From Rhizobium esperanzae (GTDB lineage: Bacteria; Pseudomonadota; Alphaproteobacteria; Rhizobiales; Rhizobiaceae), in NCBI RefSeq assembly GCF_014197615.1, contig NZ_JACIFY010000009.1, positions 176,514 to 240,513 on the forward strand: a stretch of 64,000 bases of DNA, written 5' to 3'. The translations under genes were made by a program, and so were the position numbers. This document shows, piece after piece, positions 9,140-19,182 of this stretch (the stretch's first letter is position 1; each line of letters starts with the position of its first letter). The notes beneath the pieces are model-generated. The model saw only the letters and a program-made list of their open reading frames with translations. It had not been told where the DNA came from and made no database searches.

Positions 9140-10021
9140 CTACACCTTTTCGCGGAACATCTCGATGATGGCGGAGAAATCGCGCCCGCCATTGCCCTGC
9201 TTTTCGAAGAGCGCGAAAAGCTGGGCCGCTTCCGCTCCCATCGGCGTCGAAGCACCGCTCGCCAGCGCCGCCTCCTGTGACAGCTTGAGATCCTTCAGCA
9301 TCAGCGCTGCCGCAAAACCCGGTTTGTAACCGTTATTCGCCGGCGAGGTCGGCACCGGTCCCGGCACCGGGCAATAGGTGTTGATCGCCCAGCACTGGCC
9401 CGATGACGTCGAGGCGACGTCGAACAGCGCCTGATGCGAGAGGCCGAGTTTCTCGGCAAGCACGAAGCCTTCGCAGACGCCGATCATCGAAATACCGAGG
9501 ATCATGTTGTTGCAGATCTTGGCCGCCTGACCGGCGCCCGCCTCGCCGCAATGGACGATCTTCTTGCCCATCGCCTCGAGGATCGGCTTCGCCCGGGCGA
9601 AGGCTTCGTCCGAGCCGCCGGCCATGAAGGTCAGCGTGCCGGCGGTCGCCCCGCCGGTGCCGCCGGAGACGGGCGCGTCGAGCGAAGGGCAGCCTGCGGC
9701 CTTGGCCATCTCATGCGCCTTGCGGCTGCTTTCGACATCGATTGTGGAGCAATCGATGACCAGCGTATCCTGCGCCGCGGTCTGCAGGATGTCCGTCCAG
9801 GCCGTCAGCACGTGTTTGCCCTGCGGCAGCATCGTGATGACGATTTCGGCGTCCTTCACCGCCTGGCTGGCATGGCTCGCCGGCTTGACGCCGCTCTGCT
9901 CGGCCGCCTTCAGCACGGGAGCGGCGAGATCGAAGCCGAGGACTTCGTGACCCGCTTTGACGAGATTGGCCGCCATCGGCCCGCCCATATTGCCCAATCC
10001 GATGAATGCGATCCTTGCCAT
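9140..10021 (-). CDS. mmsB: 3-hydroxyisobutyrate dehydrogenase family protein
   Basis: A 293-residue beta-hydroxyacid dehydrogenase. The Rossmann motif G-L-G-N-M-G is at residues 7-12, the substrate motif is D-A-P-V-S-G-G, and the catalytic Lys lies in G-A-G-Q-A-A-K-I-C-N-N. It oxidises 3-hydroxyisobutyrate or a similar hydroxyacid with NAD. A clear GGAGAAG ribosome site precedes the start. It lies 9 bp after the GMC oxidoreductase gene as the last gene of the liv-type operon. The family also contains tartronate-semialdehyde reductases, so the symbol is tentative. Confidence 0.8.
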   Translation of the reverse strand: MARIAFIGLGNMGGPMAANLVKAGHEVLGFDLAAPVLKAAEQSGVKPASHASQAVKDAEIVITMLPQGKHVLTAWTDILQTAAQDTLVIDCSTIDVESSRKAHEMAKAAGCPSLDAPVSGGTGGATAGTLTFMAGGSDEAFARAKPILEAMGKKIVHCGEAGAGQAAKICNNMILGISMIGVCEGFVLAEKLGLSHQALFDVASTSSGQCWAINTYCPVPGPVPTSPANNGYKPGFAAALMLKDLKLSQEAALASGASTPMGAEAAQLFALFEKQGNGGRDFSAIIEMFREKV

Positions 10022-10030
10022 GGTCTTCTC

Positions 10031-11626
10031 CTATCGATTGTCTTCGAGGATCATCGCCGCCGCCTTTTCGGCAATCATGATCGTCGGCGAATTGGTGTTG
10101 CCCGAGGTGATCGACGGCATCACCGAAGCGTCAGCGATCCTGAGCTTGCCGAGCGCCCTGAATTTCAGCCTCGGATCGACGACGCTGTCCCGGTCGGCGC
10201 CCATGCGGCAGGTGCCGACGGGATGGAAGATCGTCGTGCCGATATCGCCCGCCGCCCGCTCCAGATCGGCCTCCGTCTGATAGGAAGGCCCCGGCTTGAA
10301 CTCCTCCGGCCGGAAGCGGGCGAACGAAGGCTGCGCAACGATCTTGCGTGTCAACCGTATGGAACGGACAGCTATGTCACGATCGCGCTGCGTCGAGAGG
10401 TATTTCGGGCTGATCGTCGGCTGGGCGGCGAAATCCGGGCTCGACAGGTGCACCGAACCCCGGCTTTCGGGCCTCAGATTGCAGACGCTCGCGGTGATCG
10501 CCGGGAAGGGATGGACGGGATCGCCGAACTTTTCCAGCGAGACCGGCTGCACGTGATATTGCAGATCAGGCGTTTCCCGGTCCGGACCCGAGCGGGTGAA
10601 GATGCCGAGCTGGCTCGGCGCCATCGCCATCGGGCCGGAGCGGCGGACGAGATATTCGAGCCCGATCGCCGCCTTGCCGATCAGCTTCGTCGCCTTCTCG
10701 TTCAACGTCGGAACGCCCGTCACCTTATAGGCGAGGCGCAATTGCAGATGATCCTGCAGGTTCTCGCCGACACCCTTCACTTCCGCGACGACATCGACGC
10801 CCGCCTGGCTGAGAACCTCGCCCCTGCCGATGCCCGACAGTTCCAGAATATGCGGCGAGCCGATCGAACCGGCCGAAAGGACAGTTTCTTTCGCCGCATA
10901 GGCGCGTTTCGCCACGCCCTCGTGCTGGAATTCGACGCCAGCAACGGTCCCCTCCTCAACCAGCAGCCGCCTGACCTGCGCCTTGGTCAGCACGGTCAGG
11001 TTGGAGCGCTTCTGCGCCGGGCGCAGGAAGGCCTTGGACGTGTTCCAGCGAATGCCGGAACGCTGGTTGACGTCGAAATAGCCGGAACCCTCGTTGCTGC
11101 CGCGGTTGAAATCCGCCGTCTCCGGGATGCCCGCTTCTCTCGCCGCCTGCTGGAAGGCATCGAGCACGGCCCAGCGCACCCGCGCCTTCTCGATGCGCCA
11201 TTCGCCGCCCGCCCCATGCATGTCGTCTTCGCCGCGATAAAAATCCTCGGACTTGCGGAAGAAGGGCAGCACGTCGTCCCAGCCCCAGCCGCTACAGCCC
11301 ATCTGCCGCCAGAGGTCGTAATCGCGCGCCTGGCCGCGCATATAGATCATGCCGTTGATCGACGAGCAGCCGCCGAGCACCTTGCCGCGGGGATAACTCA
11401 GCGCCCGGCCGTTCAGCCCCGCTTCCGGCGCCGTGGTGAAGCACCAGTCGGTGCGCGGATTGTTGATGCAGTAGAGATAGCCCACCGGGATATGGATCCA
11501 GTGGTAATTGTCGCTGCCGCCGGCTTCCAATAGCAGCACCCGGCTTCTGCCGTCGGCGGATAAGCGGTTGGCGAGCACGCAGCCGGCGCTGCCCGCCCCG
11601 ATGATGATGTAGTCGTAACGATCCAT
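10031..11626 (-). CDS. GMC-family FAD oxidoreductase (choline/alcohol dehydrogenase-like)
   Basis: A 531-residue flavoprotein. The N-terminal FAD motif is I-I-G-A-G-S-A-G at residues 8-15, the GMC signature [11 protein letters not shown] follows, and the C-terminal [10 protein letters not shown] contains the active-site His. The start at 11626 gives the canonical M-D-R-Y-D-Y beginning; the open frame extends further upstream but overlaps livM. It oxidises an alcohol to an aldehyde. Its position between the ABC genes and a hydroxyacid dehydrogenase suggests it acts on the imported compound. Choline specificity is not supported, as no betaine genes are nearby. Confidence 0.85.
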   Translation of the reverse strand: MDRYDYIIIGAGSAGCVLANRLSADGRSRVLLLEAGGSDNYHWIHIPVGYLYCINNPRTDWCFTTAPEAGLNGRALSYPRGKVLGGCSSINGMIYMRGQARDYDLWRQMGCSGWGWDDVLPFFRKSEDFYRGEDDMHGAGGEWRIEKARVRWAVLDAFQQAAREAGIPETADFNRGSNEGSGYFDVNQRSGIRWNTSKAFLRPAQKRSNLTVLTKAQVRRLLVEEGTVAGVEFQHEGVAKRAYAAKETVLSAGSIGSPHILELSGIGRGEVLSQAGVDVVAEVKGVGENLQDHLQLRLAYKVTGVPTLNEKATKLIGKAAIGLEYLVRRSGPMAMAPSQLGIFTRSGPDRETPDLQYHVQPVSLEKFGDPVHPFPAITASVCNLRPESRGSVHLSSPDFAAQPTISPKYLSTQRDRDIAVRSIRLTRKIVAQPSFARFRPEEFKPGPSYQTEADLERAAGDIGTTIFHPVGTCRMGADRDSVVDPRLKFRALGKLRIADASVMPSITSGNTNSPTIMIAEKAAAMILEDNR

Positions 11627-11700
11627 GTGCGCCCTGCACGAAACTCCAGATGCTTGTCGCCTCCCTCTGCCCGTGCTGCGGAAGAGGAAAGTCCGTCGGT

Positions 11701-12690
11701 TCAGCGGCGATAGACGAAGCCCAGCTTCCGCCCCAGCCGCGAAGCGTAGAATTCGCCGATGATGCCGCGGCGGAAGATCAGCACGCAGACCATGAAGACG
11801 ATGCCGGTGATGATCGTCACCGGGAATTCCGAGGTGGCGAGATAATTCTCCAGCGCCACCACCAGCCCGGCGCCGAAAAGCGGGCCGATCAGCGTGCCGA
11901 TACCGCCGAGCAGCGTCATCAGGATCACCTCGCCCGACATCTGCCAGGCGACGTCGGTGAGCGTCGCGAACTGGAAGACGATCGATTTCACCGCGCCCGC
12001 AAGCCCGGCAAGTGCGGCCGACATGACGAAGGCGCCGAGCTTGTAGCGCGCCACGGAATAACCGAGCGAGATCGCCCGTTGCTCGTTCTCGCGGATCGAT
12101 TTCAGGATCATGCCGAAAGGCGAATTGATGAAACGCCAGATGATCAACACGCCGATCAGGAAGACCGCCAGCACGAAATAATACATGTTGGTCGAGCTGT
12201 TCAGATCGATGAAACCGAAGAGGTGGCCGCGTGGCACCGACTGGATGCCGTCCTCGCCTTCGGTGAACTTCGCCTGCAGGCAGAAGAAGAAGAACATCTG
12301 CGACAGCGCCAGCGTGATCATCGCGAAATAAATGCCTTGGCGGCGGATCGCGAAGAAGCCCATGACGAGGCCGAGAAAGGCCGCACCCGCCACGCCGATC
12401 AGGATGCCGAGTTCCGGCGGCAAGCCCCATGCCTTCACCGTATAGGCGGTGAAATAGGCCGCCCCACCGAAGAAGGTGGCATGGCCGAAGGACAGCAGGC
12501 CGGTATAGCCGAGCAGCAGGTTGAAGGCACAGGCAAACAGCGCGAAGCAGAGCAGCTTCATCAGAAAGATCGGATAGAAGAAGAAGGGCGCCAGCAGCAG
12601 AAGCAGCAGTCCCACGAGAAGAAAGCCCGCCTGCACCGATAGAGCGGTTCGGCTTTTTTCCGTTCGGATGGTTTCGGTGATGTCAGCCAT
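11701..12690 (-). CDS. livM: Branched-chain-type ABC transporter permease LivM
   Basis: A 329-residue permease with about nine hydrophobic helices and the LivM motif [14 protein letters not shown]. The helices are followed by the C-terminal cytoplasmic segment R-R-G-I-I-G-E. The ATG at 12690 is used; the one at 12699 would overlap the livH stop by 8 nt. It forms the channel with LivH. HAAT-family transporters also carry aromatic acids, amides and urea, so amino acid specificity is not implied. Confidence 0.88.
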   Translation of the reverse strand: MADITETIRTEKSRTALSVQAGFLLVGLLLLLLAPFFFYPIFLMKLLCFALFACAFNLLLGYTGLLSFGHATFFGGAAYFTAYTVKAWGLPPELGILIGVAGAAFLGLVMGFFAIRRQGIYFAMITLALSQMFFFFCLQAKFTEGEDGIQSVPRGHLFGFIDLNSSTNMYYFVLAVFLIGVLIIWRFINSPFGMILKSIRENEQRAISLGYSVARYKLGAFVMSAALAGLAGAVKSIVFQFATLTDVAWQMSGEVILMTLLGGIGTLIGPLFGAGLVVALENYLATSEFPVTIITGIVFMVCVLIFRRGIIGEFYASRLGRKLGFVYRR

Positions 12691-12691
12691 G

Positions 12692-13579
12692 TCAAGCATC
12701 CCGGCCGAAAAGGCCCGCGGGCCTGATGAGAAGCACGATCGCCATGATGACGAAGATCACGATGTTGGAAGCCTCTGGATAAAAGACCTTGGTCAGGCCC
12801 TCGGCAATGCCGAGCACATAACCGGTGATGATCGCGCCCATGATCGACCCCATGCCACCGACGACGACCACGGCGAAGACGACGATGATCATGTTCGAGC
12901 CCATCAGCGGCGAGACCTGGTAGATAGGCGCCGCCAGCACGCCGGCAAAGGCGGCAAGGCCGGCGCCGAGCGCGTAGGTGAGCGTCAGCAGCACCGGCAC
13001 GTTGACGCCGAAGACCTGCACCAGAACGGCGTTTTCGGTGGCGGCCCTGAGATAGGCCCCGAGCTTGGTCTTTTCGATCAGCAGCCATGTGCCGAGGCAG
13101 ACGACCAGCGAGACGACGACCACCCAGCCGCGATAGATCGGCAGGAACATGAAGCCGAGATTGGCCCCGCCGGCAAGCGCTGCCGGCGTCGCATAGGGCT
13201 GGCCGGACGAGCCGTAGAGATAGCGGAAGGTGCCTTCGACCGCGAGCGCCAGCCCGAAGGTGGAGAGCAGGCCGTAGAGCGGATCGAGATCATAGAGCCG
13301 GCGCAGGAAGAGCCGCTCGATGACAGCGCCGGCAAGGCCGACGATGACAGGCGCCAGGATCAGCGACGGCCAATAGCCGATGCCGGCATAGGTGAGCAGC
13401 AGATAGGCGGCGAAGGCGCCGAGCATATATTGGGCGCCATGGGCGAAGTTGATCACCCGGAGCAGGCCGAAAATGATGGCGAGGCCGAGGCTGAGCAGCG
13501 CATAGAACGAGCCGTTGATCAGGCCGATCAACAGCTGGCCGAGCAGCGCCTGCAGGGGAATGCCGAAGATCATCGTCAT
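12692..13579 (-). CDS. livH: Branched-chain-type ABC transporter permease LivH
   Basis: A 295-residue permease with the LivH hallmark G-L-A-I-I-F-G-L-L-R-V-I-N-F-A-H-G-A and multiple membrane helices. The start at 13579 (M-T-M-I-F-G-I-P) lies 4 bp after the livF stop; ATG 13573 is an alternative. Longer upstream reading frames overlap livF and were rejected. It acts with LivM, LivG, LivF and LivK. Confidence 0.88.
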   Translation of the reverse strand: MTMIFGIPLQALLGQLLIGLINGSFYALLSLGLAIIFGLLRVINFAHGAQYMLGAFAAYLLLTYAGIGYWPSLILAPVIVGLAGAVIERLFLRRLYDLDPLYGLLSTFGLALAVEGTFRYLYGSSGQPYATPAALAGGANLGFMFLPIYRGWVVVVSLVVCLGTWLLIEKTKLGAYLRAATENAVLVQVFGVNVPVLLTLTYALGAGLAAFAGVLAAPIYQVSPLMGSNMIIVVFAVVVVGGMGSIMGAIITGYVLGIAEGLTKVFYPEASNIVIFVIMAIVLLIRPAGLFGRDA

Positions 13580-13583
13580 CTGG

Positions 13584-14288
13584 TCACACTCCCAGAACCT
13601 TGTGCAGCGTATCCATGCGCTGCGGCAGTTCACCGACCGGGAATTCCGACACCATCTGCCCATGATCCATCAGATAGAAGCGATCGGCAATACGGCTGGC
13701 GAAACGGAAGTTCTGCTCGACGAGCAGGATCGTCATGCCGCGCTCCTTGAGTTTTTTCAGCACGTCGCCGATGCGCTGGACGATGACGGGCGCTAGCCCT
13801 TCCGTCGGTTCGTCGAGGATGAGCAGCCGCACGCCGGTGCGCAGAATCCGGGCGATCGCCAGCATCTGCTGCTCACCGCCCGATAGTTTGGTGCCGGGGC
13901 TGCCACGGCGCTCATAGAGATTGGGAAAAAGCTCGTAGATCTCGTCGAGCGTCATGCCGCCCTTCGCCACTATAGGCGGCAGCAGCAGGTTTTCCGAAAC
14001 GGTGAGCGTGGAAAAGATGCCGCGCTCTTCCGGCACGAAGCCGATGCCGCGGTGCGCCGTCTTGTGCAGCGGCACCTGCATCATGTCGCTGCCGGCAAAG
14101 CTGATCCTGCCCTTGCGGGTTCGCACGATGCCGGTGATGGTGCGCAGCGTCGTCGTCTTGCCGACGCCGTTGCGGCCGAGAATGGTGATCGTCTCGCCTT
14201 CGCCGACATGCATGTCGACGCCGTGCAATATATGGCTTTCGCCGTACCAGGCGTTGAGGCCCTGGACCTCGAGCAGAGCGGCCATCAA
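13584..14288 (-). CDS. livF: Branched-chain-type ABC transporter ATPase LivF
   Basis: A 234-residue ATPase of LivF type. Walker A is G-R-N-G-V-G-K-T-T, the signature is L-S-G-G-E-Q-Q-M, Walker B is L-L-I-L-D-E-P-T-E-G-L-A-P, and the family sequence V-E-Q-N-F-R-F-A follows. Its start overlaps the livG stop by 4 nt (ATGA), indicating coupled synthesis of the two nucleotide-binding subunits. Confidence 0.9.
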   Translation of the reverse strand: MMAALLEVQGLNAWYGESHILHGVDMHVGEGETITILGRNGVGKTTTLRTITGIVRTRKGRISFAGSDMMQVPLHKTAHRGIGFVPEERGIFSTLTVSENLLLPPIVAKGGMTLDEIYELFPNLYERRGSPGTKLSGGEQQMLAIARILRTGVRLLILDEPTEGLAPVIVQRIGDVLKKLKERGMTILLVEQNFRFASRIADRFYLMDHGQMVSEFPVGELPQRMDTLHKVLGV

Positions 14289-15067
14289 TGCTCCTCCGTG
14301 CCCATATAGGCCACACGGACGCGCTCGTCCTGGCTGACGGTGGCATAGTCGCCTTCGGCGAGGATCTCGCCGCGCTGCAGCACGGTGACATGCTGGCAGA
14401 TATTGGCGACGACGGAGAGATTGTGCTCGACCATCAGCACCGCCCGGTCGCGGGCGACGTCGCGGATGATCGCCGAGACGACGCCGACGTCCTCATGTCC
14501 CATGCCGGCCATCGGCTCGTCGAGCAGCAGCACCTTCGGATCGAGCGCCAGAGTGGTGGCGATCTCCAGCACCCGCTTGCGGCCATAGGAAAGATCGGCG
14601 GCGAGATGATCGCGTTCTTTGGACAGCCCGACGCTGGCAAGCAACTGCTCGGCGCGCTCGTTCAGCCGGTCGAGCGCCGAAAGCGGCCGCCAGAACTGCG
14701 TGGAAAGATTGTTCGGCCGCTGCAGCGCCACGCGCACATTGTCGAGCACGGAGAGATGCGGGAAGACCGCCGAGATCTGGAAGGAGCGCACCAGCCCCAT
14801 GCGCGCCACCTTGTCGGGCGGAGTCCCGGTGATGTCGGTGCCCATCAGCGTGATCGAGCCCGCCGTCGGTTGCAGGAACTTGGTCAGCAGGTTGAACACC
14901 GTCGTCTTGCCGGCGCCGTTCGGGCCGATCAGCGCATGCACGCTGGCGTCATGCACGTCGAGATCGACGTTCTTGACGGCCGTGAAGCCGCCGAAATCGC
15001 GGCGCAGGCCGCGGGCGGACAACACCACCCGCGGCTTTGCCTGCGTTTCAATCGCGGAGACCGCCAT
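14285..15067 (-). CDS. livG: Branched-chain-type ABC transporter ATPase LivG
   Basis: A 260-residue LivG-type ATPase with Walker A G-P-N-G-A-G-K-T-T and the variant Walker B V-L-L-L-D-E-P-M-A-G-M-G. The signature region reads L-S-Y-G-R-K-R. The ATG at 15067 (M-A-V-S-A-I-E-T) lies 5 bp after the livK stop. A longer frame reaching 15160 would run into livK and is unlikely. Confidence 0.9.
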   Translation of the reverse strand: MAVSAIETQAKPRVVLSARGLRRDFGGFTAVKNVDLDVHDASVHALIGPNGAGKTTVFNLLTKFLQPTAGSITLMGTDITGTPPDKVARMGLVRSFQISAVFPHLSVLDNVRVALQRPNNLSTQFWRPLSALDRLNERAEQLLASVGLSKERDHLAADLSYGRKRVLEIATTLALDPKVLLLDEPMAGMGHEDVGVVSAIIRDVARDRAVLMVEHNLSVVANICQHVTVLQRGEILAEGDYATVSQDERVRVAYMGTEEH

Positions 15068-15072
15068 CGCGC

Positions 15073-16278
15073 TTACTTCACCAGATCGCAGCCGCTCTTG
15101 GCGGGGTCGATATAGGCTTCCTTGCCGGGAATGGTGGCAAGAACGTTGAAGTAATCCCACGGCTCCTTGCTGTCGGCCGGCTTCTTGACCTGCAGCAGGT
15201 ACATGTCGTGGATCATGCGGCCATTGGCGCCGACCGTGCCGCCGCGGCCGAAGACGTCGTCGACGGGCATTTCATGCAGCAGCTTGGCGACGGCTTCCGT
15301 ATCGTCGGTGCCGGCCTTCTGCACCGCCTTCAGATATTGCGTCACCGCCGAATAGGTGCCGGTGTGGATCATGTTCGGCATCTTGCCGGTGCGGGCGAAG
15401 AACTTCTTGGCGAAGGCGCGGCTTTCGTCGTCGCGGTTCCAGTAGAAGCCTTCCGTCAGCGTCAGCCCCTGTGCCGCCTCGAGGCCGAGGCCGTGGACTT
15501 CGGCGAGCGTGAAGAGCAGCGCCGCCAGATGCTGGCCGCCCTGGGTGATACCGAATTCGGCCGCCTGCTTGATGGCGTTCGAGGTGTCGAGGCCGGCATT
15601 GGCAAGGCCGATCACCTTGGCGCCGGAGGATTGCGCCTGCAGCAGGAAGGAGGAGAAATCCTGGGTCGACAGCGGATGGCGGACGGCGCCGACGACCGTG
15701 CCGCCGCTCGCCTTGACGTAGTCGGTCGTCTGCTGCTCCAGCGAATAGCCGAAGGCATAGTCGGCGGTCAGGAAGAACCAGCTGTCGCCGCCCTGCTTGA
15801 CGAGCGCACCGCCGGTGCCGACGGCGAGCGCATGGGTATCGTAGGCCCAGTGGAAGCCGTAGGGCGAGCAGGCCTTGCCGGTGAGATCGGTCGTTGCTGC
15901 ACCGGTGACGATATCGATCTTCTTCTTTTCCTTGGCGATCGCCTGCACCGCGAGCGCCACCGAGGAGGTCGTCAATTCCATGATCGCGTCCACCTGCTCG
16001 GTGTCATACCACTGACGGGCGATGTTGGAGGCGATATCGGGCTTGTTCTGGTGGTCGGCATCGACGATCTCGACCGGAACACCCAGCACCTTCCCGCCGA
16101 AATCCTCGACCGCCATCTTGGCGGCCTCGACGGAAGACTTGCCGCCAAAATCGGCATAAACGCCCGACTGGTCGTTCAGGATGCCGATCTTGACCTTGCC
16201 GTCGGTCGCGCTCTGCGCGAGCACCGCTGTGCTGCTTGCAAGCAGAAATGCAACCGATGCAATGAGATTCTTACGCAT
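15073..16278 (-). CDS. livK: Branched-chain-type ABC transporter substrate-binding protein LivK
   Basis: A 401-residue periplasmic binding protein of the Peripla_BP_6 family. The signal peptide is about residues 1-21 (cleavage near V-L-A-Q), and the mature N-terminus has K-V-K-I-G-I-L-N-D-Q-S-G-V-Y. GGGAGGAGAGAA precedes the start. It is the first gene of a seven-gene minus-strand operon (livK-G-F-H-M, GMC oxidoreductase, dehydrogenase) and divergent from a LysR regulator. The ligand is unknown; the oxidoreductases suggest an alcohol or hydroxyacid precursor rather than a plain amino acid. Confidence 0.88.
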   Translation of the reverse strand: MRKNLIASVAFLLASSTAVLAQSATDGKVKIGILNDQSGVYADFGGKSSVEAAKMAVEDFGGKVLGVPVEIVDADHQNKPDIASNIARQWYDTEQVDAIMELTTSSVALAVQAIAKEKKKIDIVTGAATTDLTGKACSPYGFHWAYDTHALAVGTGGALVKQGGDSWFFLTADYAFGYSLEQQTTDYVKASGGTVVGAVRHPLSTQDFSSFLLQAQSSGAKVIGLANAGLDTSNAIKQAAEFGITQGGQHLAALLFTLAEVHGLGLEAAQGLTLTEGFYWNRDDESRAFAKKFFARTGKMPNMIHTGTYSAVTQYLKAVQKAGTDDTEAVAKLLHEMPVDDVFGRGGTVGANGRMIHDMYLLQVKKPADSKEPWDYFNVLATIPGKEAYIDPAKSGCDLVK

Positions 16279-16311
16279 ATTCTCTCCTCCCAGAGATGAG
16301 CCAAATTGCGG

Positions 16312-16442
16312 ATCTGTTCAGATTTGGCCAGCCGCACTCCTCAGAACGGCGAACCTCGCCTTACGATCACGGAAATTCCTCGTTGAAGCAACGGGTGGTT
16401 TACAACTAATTCCAAACAGTATCTGTTCGTTTTTGAACAGAT
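16312..16442. promoter_or_regulatory. Candidate LysR operators between livK and the lysR-type gene
   Basis: A perfect palindrome ATCTGTTC-N6-GAACAGAT occupies 16421-16442, and ATCTGTTCAGAT at 16312-16323 repeats the same octamer near livK, 109 bp away. The downstream palindrome covers the possible ATG at 16441, which favours 16453 as the regulator's start. The geometry fits a LysR regulator binding both sites across a divergent promoter region. Confidence 0.6.
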
Positions 16443-16452
16443 GGGGACGGCG

Positions 16453-17400
16453 ATGACCAATCCACCGCAGTTTACTTGGGACGATCTTCAGTTTTTTCTA
16501 GCCGTCGCCCGCACCGGACAGCTGTCGACCGCCGCCCGCCAGCTGCGTTCCAGCCATGCCACGGTTTCCAGGCGCATCGACCGGCTGGAATTCACCCTCA
16601 AGGTCAAGCTGTTCGAGCGCAATCCGCGCGGCTATGTGCTCACCGCCATGGGCACGCGTTTCATCGAAACGGCCGAGCGGATGGAGCAGGAGACCGAGCG
16701 GCTGCGCGCCGACCTTGCCGACGGCTCGATGGCGCAGCGCGGCCTGGTGCGCCTCAGCGCGCCGGAGGGTTTTGCCAATTTCTTCTTCGCCACCGTGCTG
16801 CCGCGGTTTGCCGCGCAGCATCCGCATCTCTCGCTCGAGCTGGTGACGATCCAGCAGATCATGTCGCTGTCACGCAAGGAGGCCGATCTTTCCGTCGTGC
16901 TCGACGAGCCGAAGGGCGGGCCTTATTTCGCCGAGAAGCTGACCGACTACCATCTCTATGTCTACGGCTCGCGCGACTATCTGGCAAAGGCGCCTGACAT
17001 CACCAGCCGCGAAGACCTGCTCAATCATCCCTTCGTCAGCTATATCGAGGAGATGATTTTCGCGCCGGGGCTGGATTATCTCAGCGACGTGCATCCGCGC
17101 ATCAAGCCGCAATTCCAGAGCTCCAGCATCTTCGCCCAGCTCACCGCCACCCGAAACGGCCTCGGCCTCTGCATCCTGCCCTATTTCTTCGCCAGCCGTT
17201 ATCCCGAACTGGTGCGCGTGCTGCCTGAGGAGATCGACCTCAAGCGCCAATACTGGATCACCTGCCACCGCGACCTGAAACAGGCCCCACGGGTGCGCGC
17301 CGTCATCGATTTCCTGCGCGAGGCGGTGCGCGGCGAGGATACCCGCTTCGTGCCGCCCCATGTCACCACAGGCCCGGCGCGCCGGACAAGAGATAGCTGA
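16453..17400 (+). CDS. LysR-family transcriptional regulator
   Basis: A 315-residue LysR-type regulator. The N-terminal helix-turn-helix covers about residues 8-65, with the pattern A-A-R-Q-L-R-S-S-H-A-T-V-S-R-R-I; the effector-binding domain covers about 90-290. The ATG at 16453 is preceded by GGGGACGG; ATG 16441 is possible but lies in the operator palindrome. It is divergent from the liv-type operon and probably controls it. It converges on the cupin gene with the two stop codons directly abutting (17400/17401). Confidence 0.88.
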   Translation: MTNPPQFTWDDLQFFLAVARTGQLSTAARQLRSSHATVSRRIDRLEFTLKVKLFERNPRGYVLTAMGTRFIETAERMEQETERLRADLADGSMAQRGLVRLSAPEGFANFFFATVLPRFAAQHPHLSLELVTIQQIMSLSRKEADLSVVLDEPKGGPYFAEKLTDYHLYVYGSRDYLAKAPDITSREDLLNHPFVSYIEEMIFAPGLDYLSDVHPRIKPQFQSSSIFAQLTATRNGLGLCILPYFFASRYPELVRVLPEEIDLKRQYWITCHRDLKQAPRVRAVIDFLREAVRGEDTRFVPPHVTTGPARRTRDS

Positions 17401-17739
17401 CTATTTCAGGAATTCGGCCCGGTGCGGGGTGAACGCATCGATCAACCGGCCCTTTTCCAGCGCCTTGACGCCGTGGACGAGATTAGGAGGCACGATGAAG
17501 CTGCCACCCTGCTTGAGCACCTCTGTGCGGCCATCGATCGTCACTTCGAAACTGCCCTCGGTGACATAACTTGCCTGGATATGCGGATGCGAATGCGCCG
17601 CACCGACGGCGCCGCTTTCGAAGGCCACTTCCACCATCATCATCTCGGGCAGATAGGTCATGATGCGCCTGGTAACGCCGGGCTCGGGATTGACCCATTC
17701 GGCGCCTTCGGCCGATACGAACAGATCGCTTGACGACAT
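17401..17739 (-). CDS. Small cupin-domain protein
   Basis: A 112-residue single-domain cupin. The metal-binding motif appears as H-S-H-P-H with a downstream glutamate (G-S-F-E-V) and a C-terminal P-P-N-L-V-H-G. GAGGAGACGG directly before the ATG at 17739 fixes the start. Such small cupins bind a metal and act as isomerases, dioxygenases or sensors; the substrate cannot be told. It is divergent from gcdH. Confidence 0.8.
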   Translation of the reverse strand: MSSSDLFVSAEGAEWVNPEPGVTRRIMTYLPEMMMVEVAFESGAVGAAHSHPHIQASYVTEGSFEVTIDGRTEVLKQGGSFIVPPNLVHGVKALEKGRLIDAFTPHRAEFLK

Positions 17740-17913
17740 TTCCGTCTCCTCGTTCCAGAATCGATCGCGGGCAAAGTGGATCATGCCGACGCTTTTGAAA
17801 AGATGGCGGTCCCTGTCTTTTCGAGAGCGCCGCCTTTAGTTGACGCGCTCGGCTGGCGGGTCTATGCGACCTTGGATGAGGCAAGCCTGAATTCATGGTG
17901 AGGAGACGCCGAC

Positions 17914-19101
17914 ATGCAGCATACGCGCGAGGTTTTCGACTGGGCCGACCCGTTCCGGCTGTCGGAGCAGCTGACCGACGAAGAGCGCATGGTGCAGGAT
18001 ACGGCCCATGCCTATGCACAGGAAAAGCTTGCGCCGCGCGTTCTCGACGCCTTCCGCAATGAAAAGACCGATCCCGAAATCTTTCGCGAAATGGGCGCGC
18101 TCGGCCTGCTCGGCCCGACGATATCACCCGATTACGGCGGCGCCGGCCTCGGTTACACCGCCTACGGCCTGATCGCCCGCGAGGTCGAACGGGTCGACAG
18201 CGGCTATCGCTCGATGATGAGCGTGCAGTCCTCGCTGGTCATGGTGCCGATCGAAACCTTCGGGTCCGAGGCGCAGAAGCTGAAATACCTGCCAAAACTG
18301 GCAACCGGCGAATGGATCGGCTGCTTCGGCCTCACCGAACCCGACCACGGCTCCGATCCCGGCTCGATGGCGACACGCGCCAGGAAGGTCGACGGCGGCT
18401 ATAGCCTCACCGGCTCGAAGACCTGGATCTCCAACGCGCCGATCGCCGACGTCTTCGTCGTCTGGGCCAAGACCGAGGACGGCCTCATCCGCGGCTTCAT
18501 TCTCGAAAAGGGCTGGAAGGGGCTTTCGGCCCCCGCCATCCACGGCAAGGTCGGCCTGCGCGCCTCGATCACAGGCGAAGTGGTGATGGACGGGGTCTTC
18601 GTGCCCGAGGAAAATCTTCTGCCCGGCGTCACCGGCCTCAAGGGGCCTTTCACCTGCCTCAACTCCGCCCGCTTCGGCATTGCCTGGGGTGCGCTCGGTG
18701 CCGCCGAGGATTGTTATGCCAGAGCCCGGCAATACACGCTGGAGCGCAAGCAGTTCGGCAGGCCGCTTGCCGCCAACCAGCTGATTCAGAAGAAGCTCGC
18801 CGATATGGCGGCGGAAATCTCGCTCGGCCTGCAGGGCTGCCTGCGGCTCGGCCGCATGAAGGAGGAAGGCCATCCGCCGGTGGAGCTGACCTCGATCCTC
18901 AAGCGCAACAGCTGCGGCAAGGCGCTCGAGATCGCGCGCGCTTCCCGCGACATGCTCGGCGGCAACGGCATCTCCGACGAATTCGGCATCGCCCGCCATC
19001 TCGTCAACCTCGAAGTGGTCAACACCTATGAGGGCACGCACGACATCCACGCACTGATCATCGGCCGGGCAATCACCGGCATCGCCGCCTTCGCGAACTG
19101 A
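17914..19101 (+). CDS. gcdH: Glutaryl-CoA dehydrogenase
   Basis: A 395-residue acyl-CoA dehydrogenase. The FAD-site segment [14 protein letters not shown] and the C-terminal [20 protein letters not shown] are typical of glutaryl-CoA dehydrogenase; the Glu in T-Y-E-G-T is the catalytic base. It converts glutaryl-CoA to crotonyl-CoA in lysine and tryptophan degradation. GGTGAGGAG lies upstream. In many proteobacteria gcdH sits beside a LysR regulator, so the gene at 16453 may also influence it, although the cupin gene lies between. Confidence 0.9.
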   Translation: MQHTREVFDWADPFRLSEQLTDEERMVQDTAHAYAQEKLAPRVLDAFRNEKTDPEIFREMGALGLLGPTISPDYGGAGLGYTAYGLIAREVERVDSGYRSMMSVQSSLVMVPIETFGSEAQKLKYLPKLATGEWIGCFGLTEPDHGSDPGSMATRARKVDGGYSLTGSKTWISNAPIADVFVVWAKTEDGLIRGFILEKGWKGLSAPAIHGKVGLRASITGEVVMDGVFVPEENLLPGVTGLKGPFTCLNSARFGIAWGALGAAEDCYARARQYTLERKQFGRPLAANQLIQKKLADMAAEISLGLQGCLRLGRMKEEGHPPVELTSILKRNSCGKALEIARASRDMLGGNGISDEFGIARHLVNLEVVNTYEGTHDIHALIIGRAITGIAAFAN

Positions 19102-19182
19102 ATAATCGGCAAATTTGCCACGCGCCTGACAATGTGCAACCCTCCCTGATTGCGGCACGAAGCCGGCAAAGAGGGGGATCGC

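Noticed and set aside
9434..11533. A 699-residue plus-strand open frame
   Set aside because: Antisense to the GMC oxidoreductase and 3-hydroxyisobutyrate dehydrogenase; low-complexity mirror composition.
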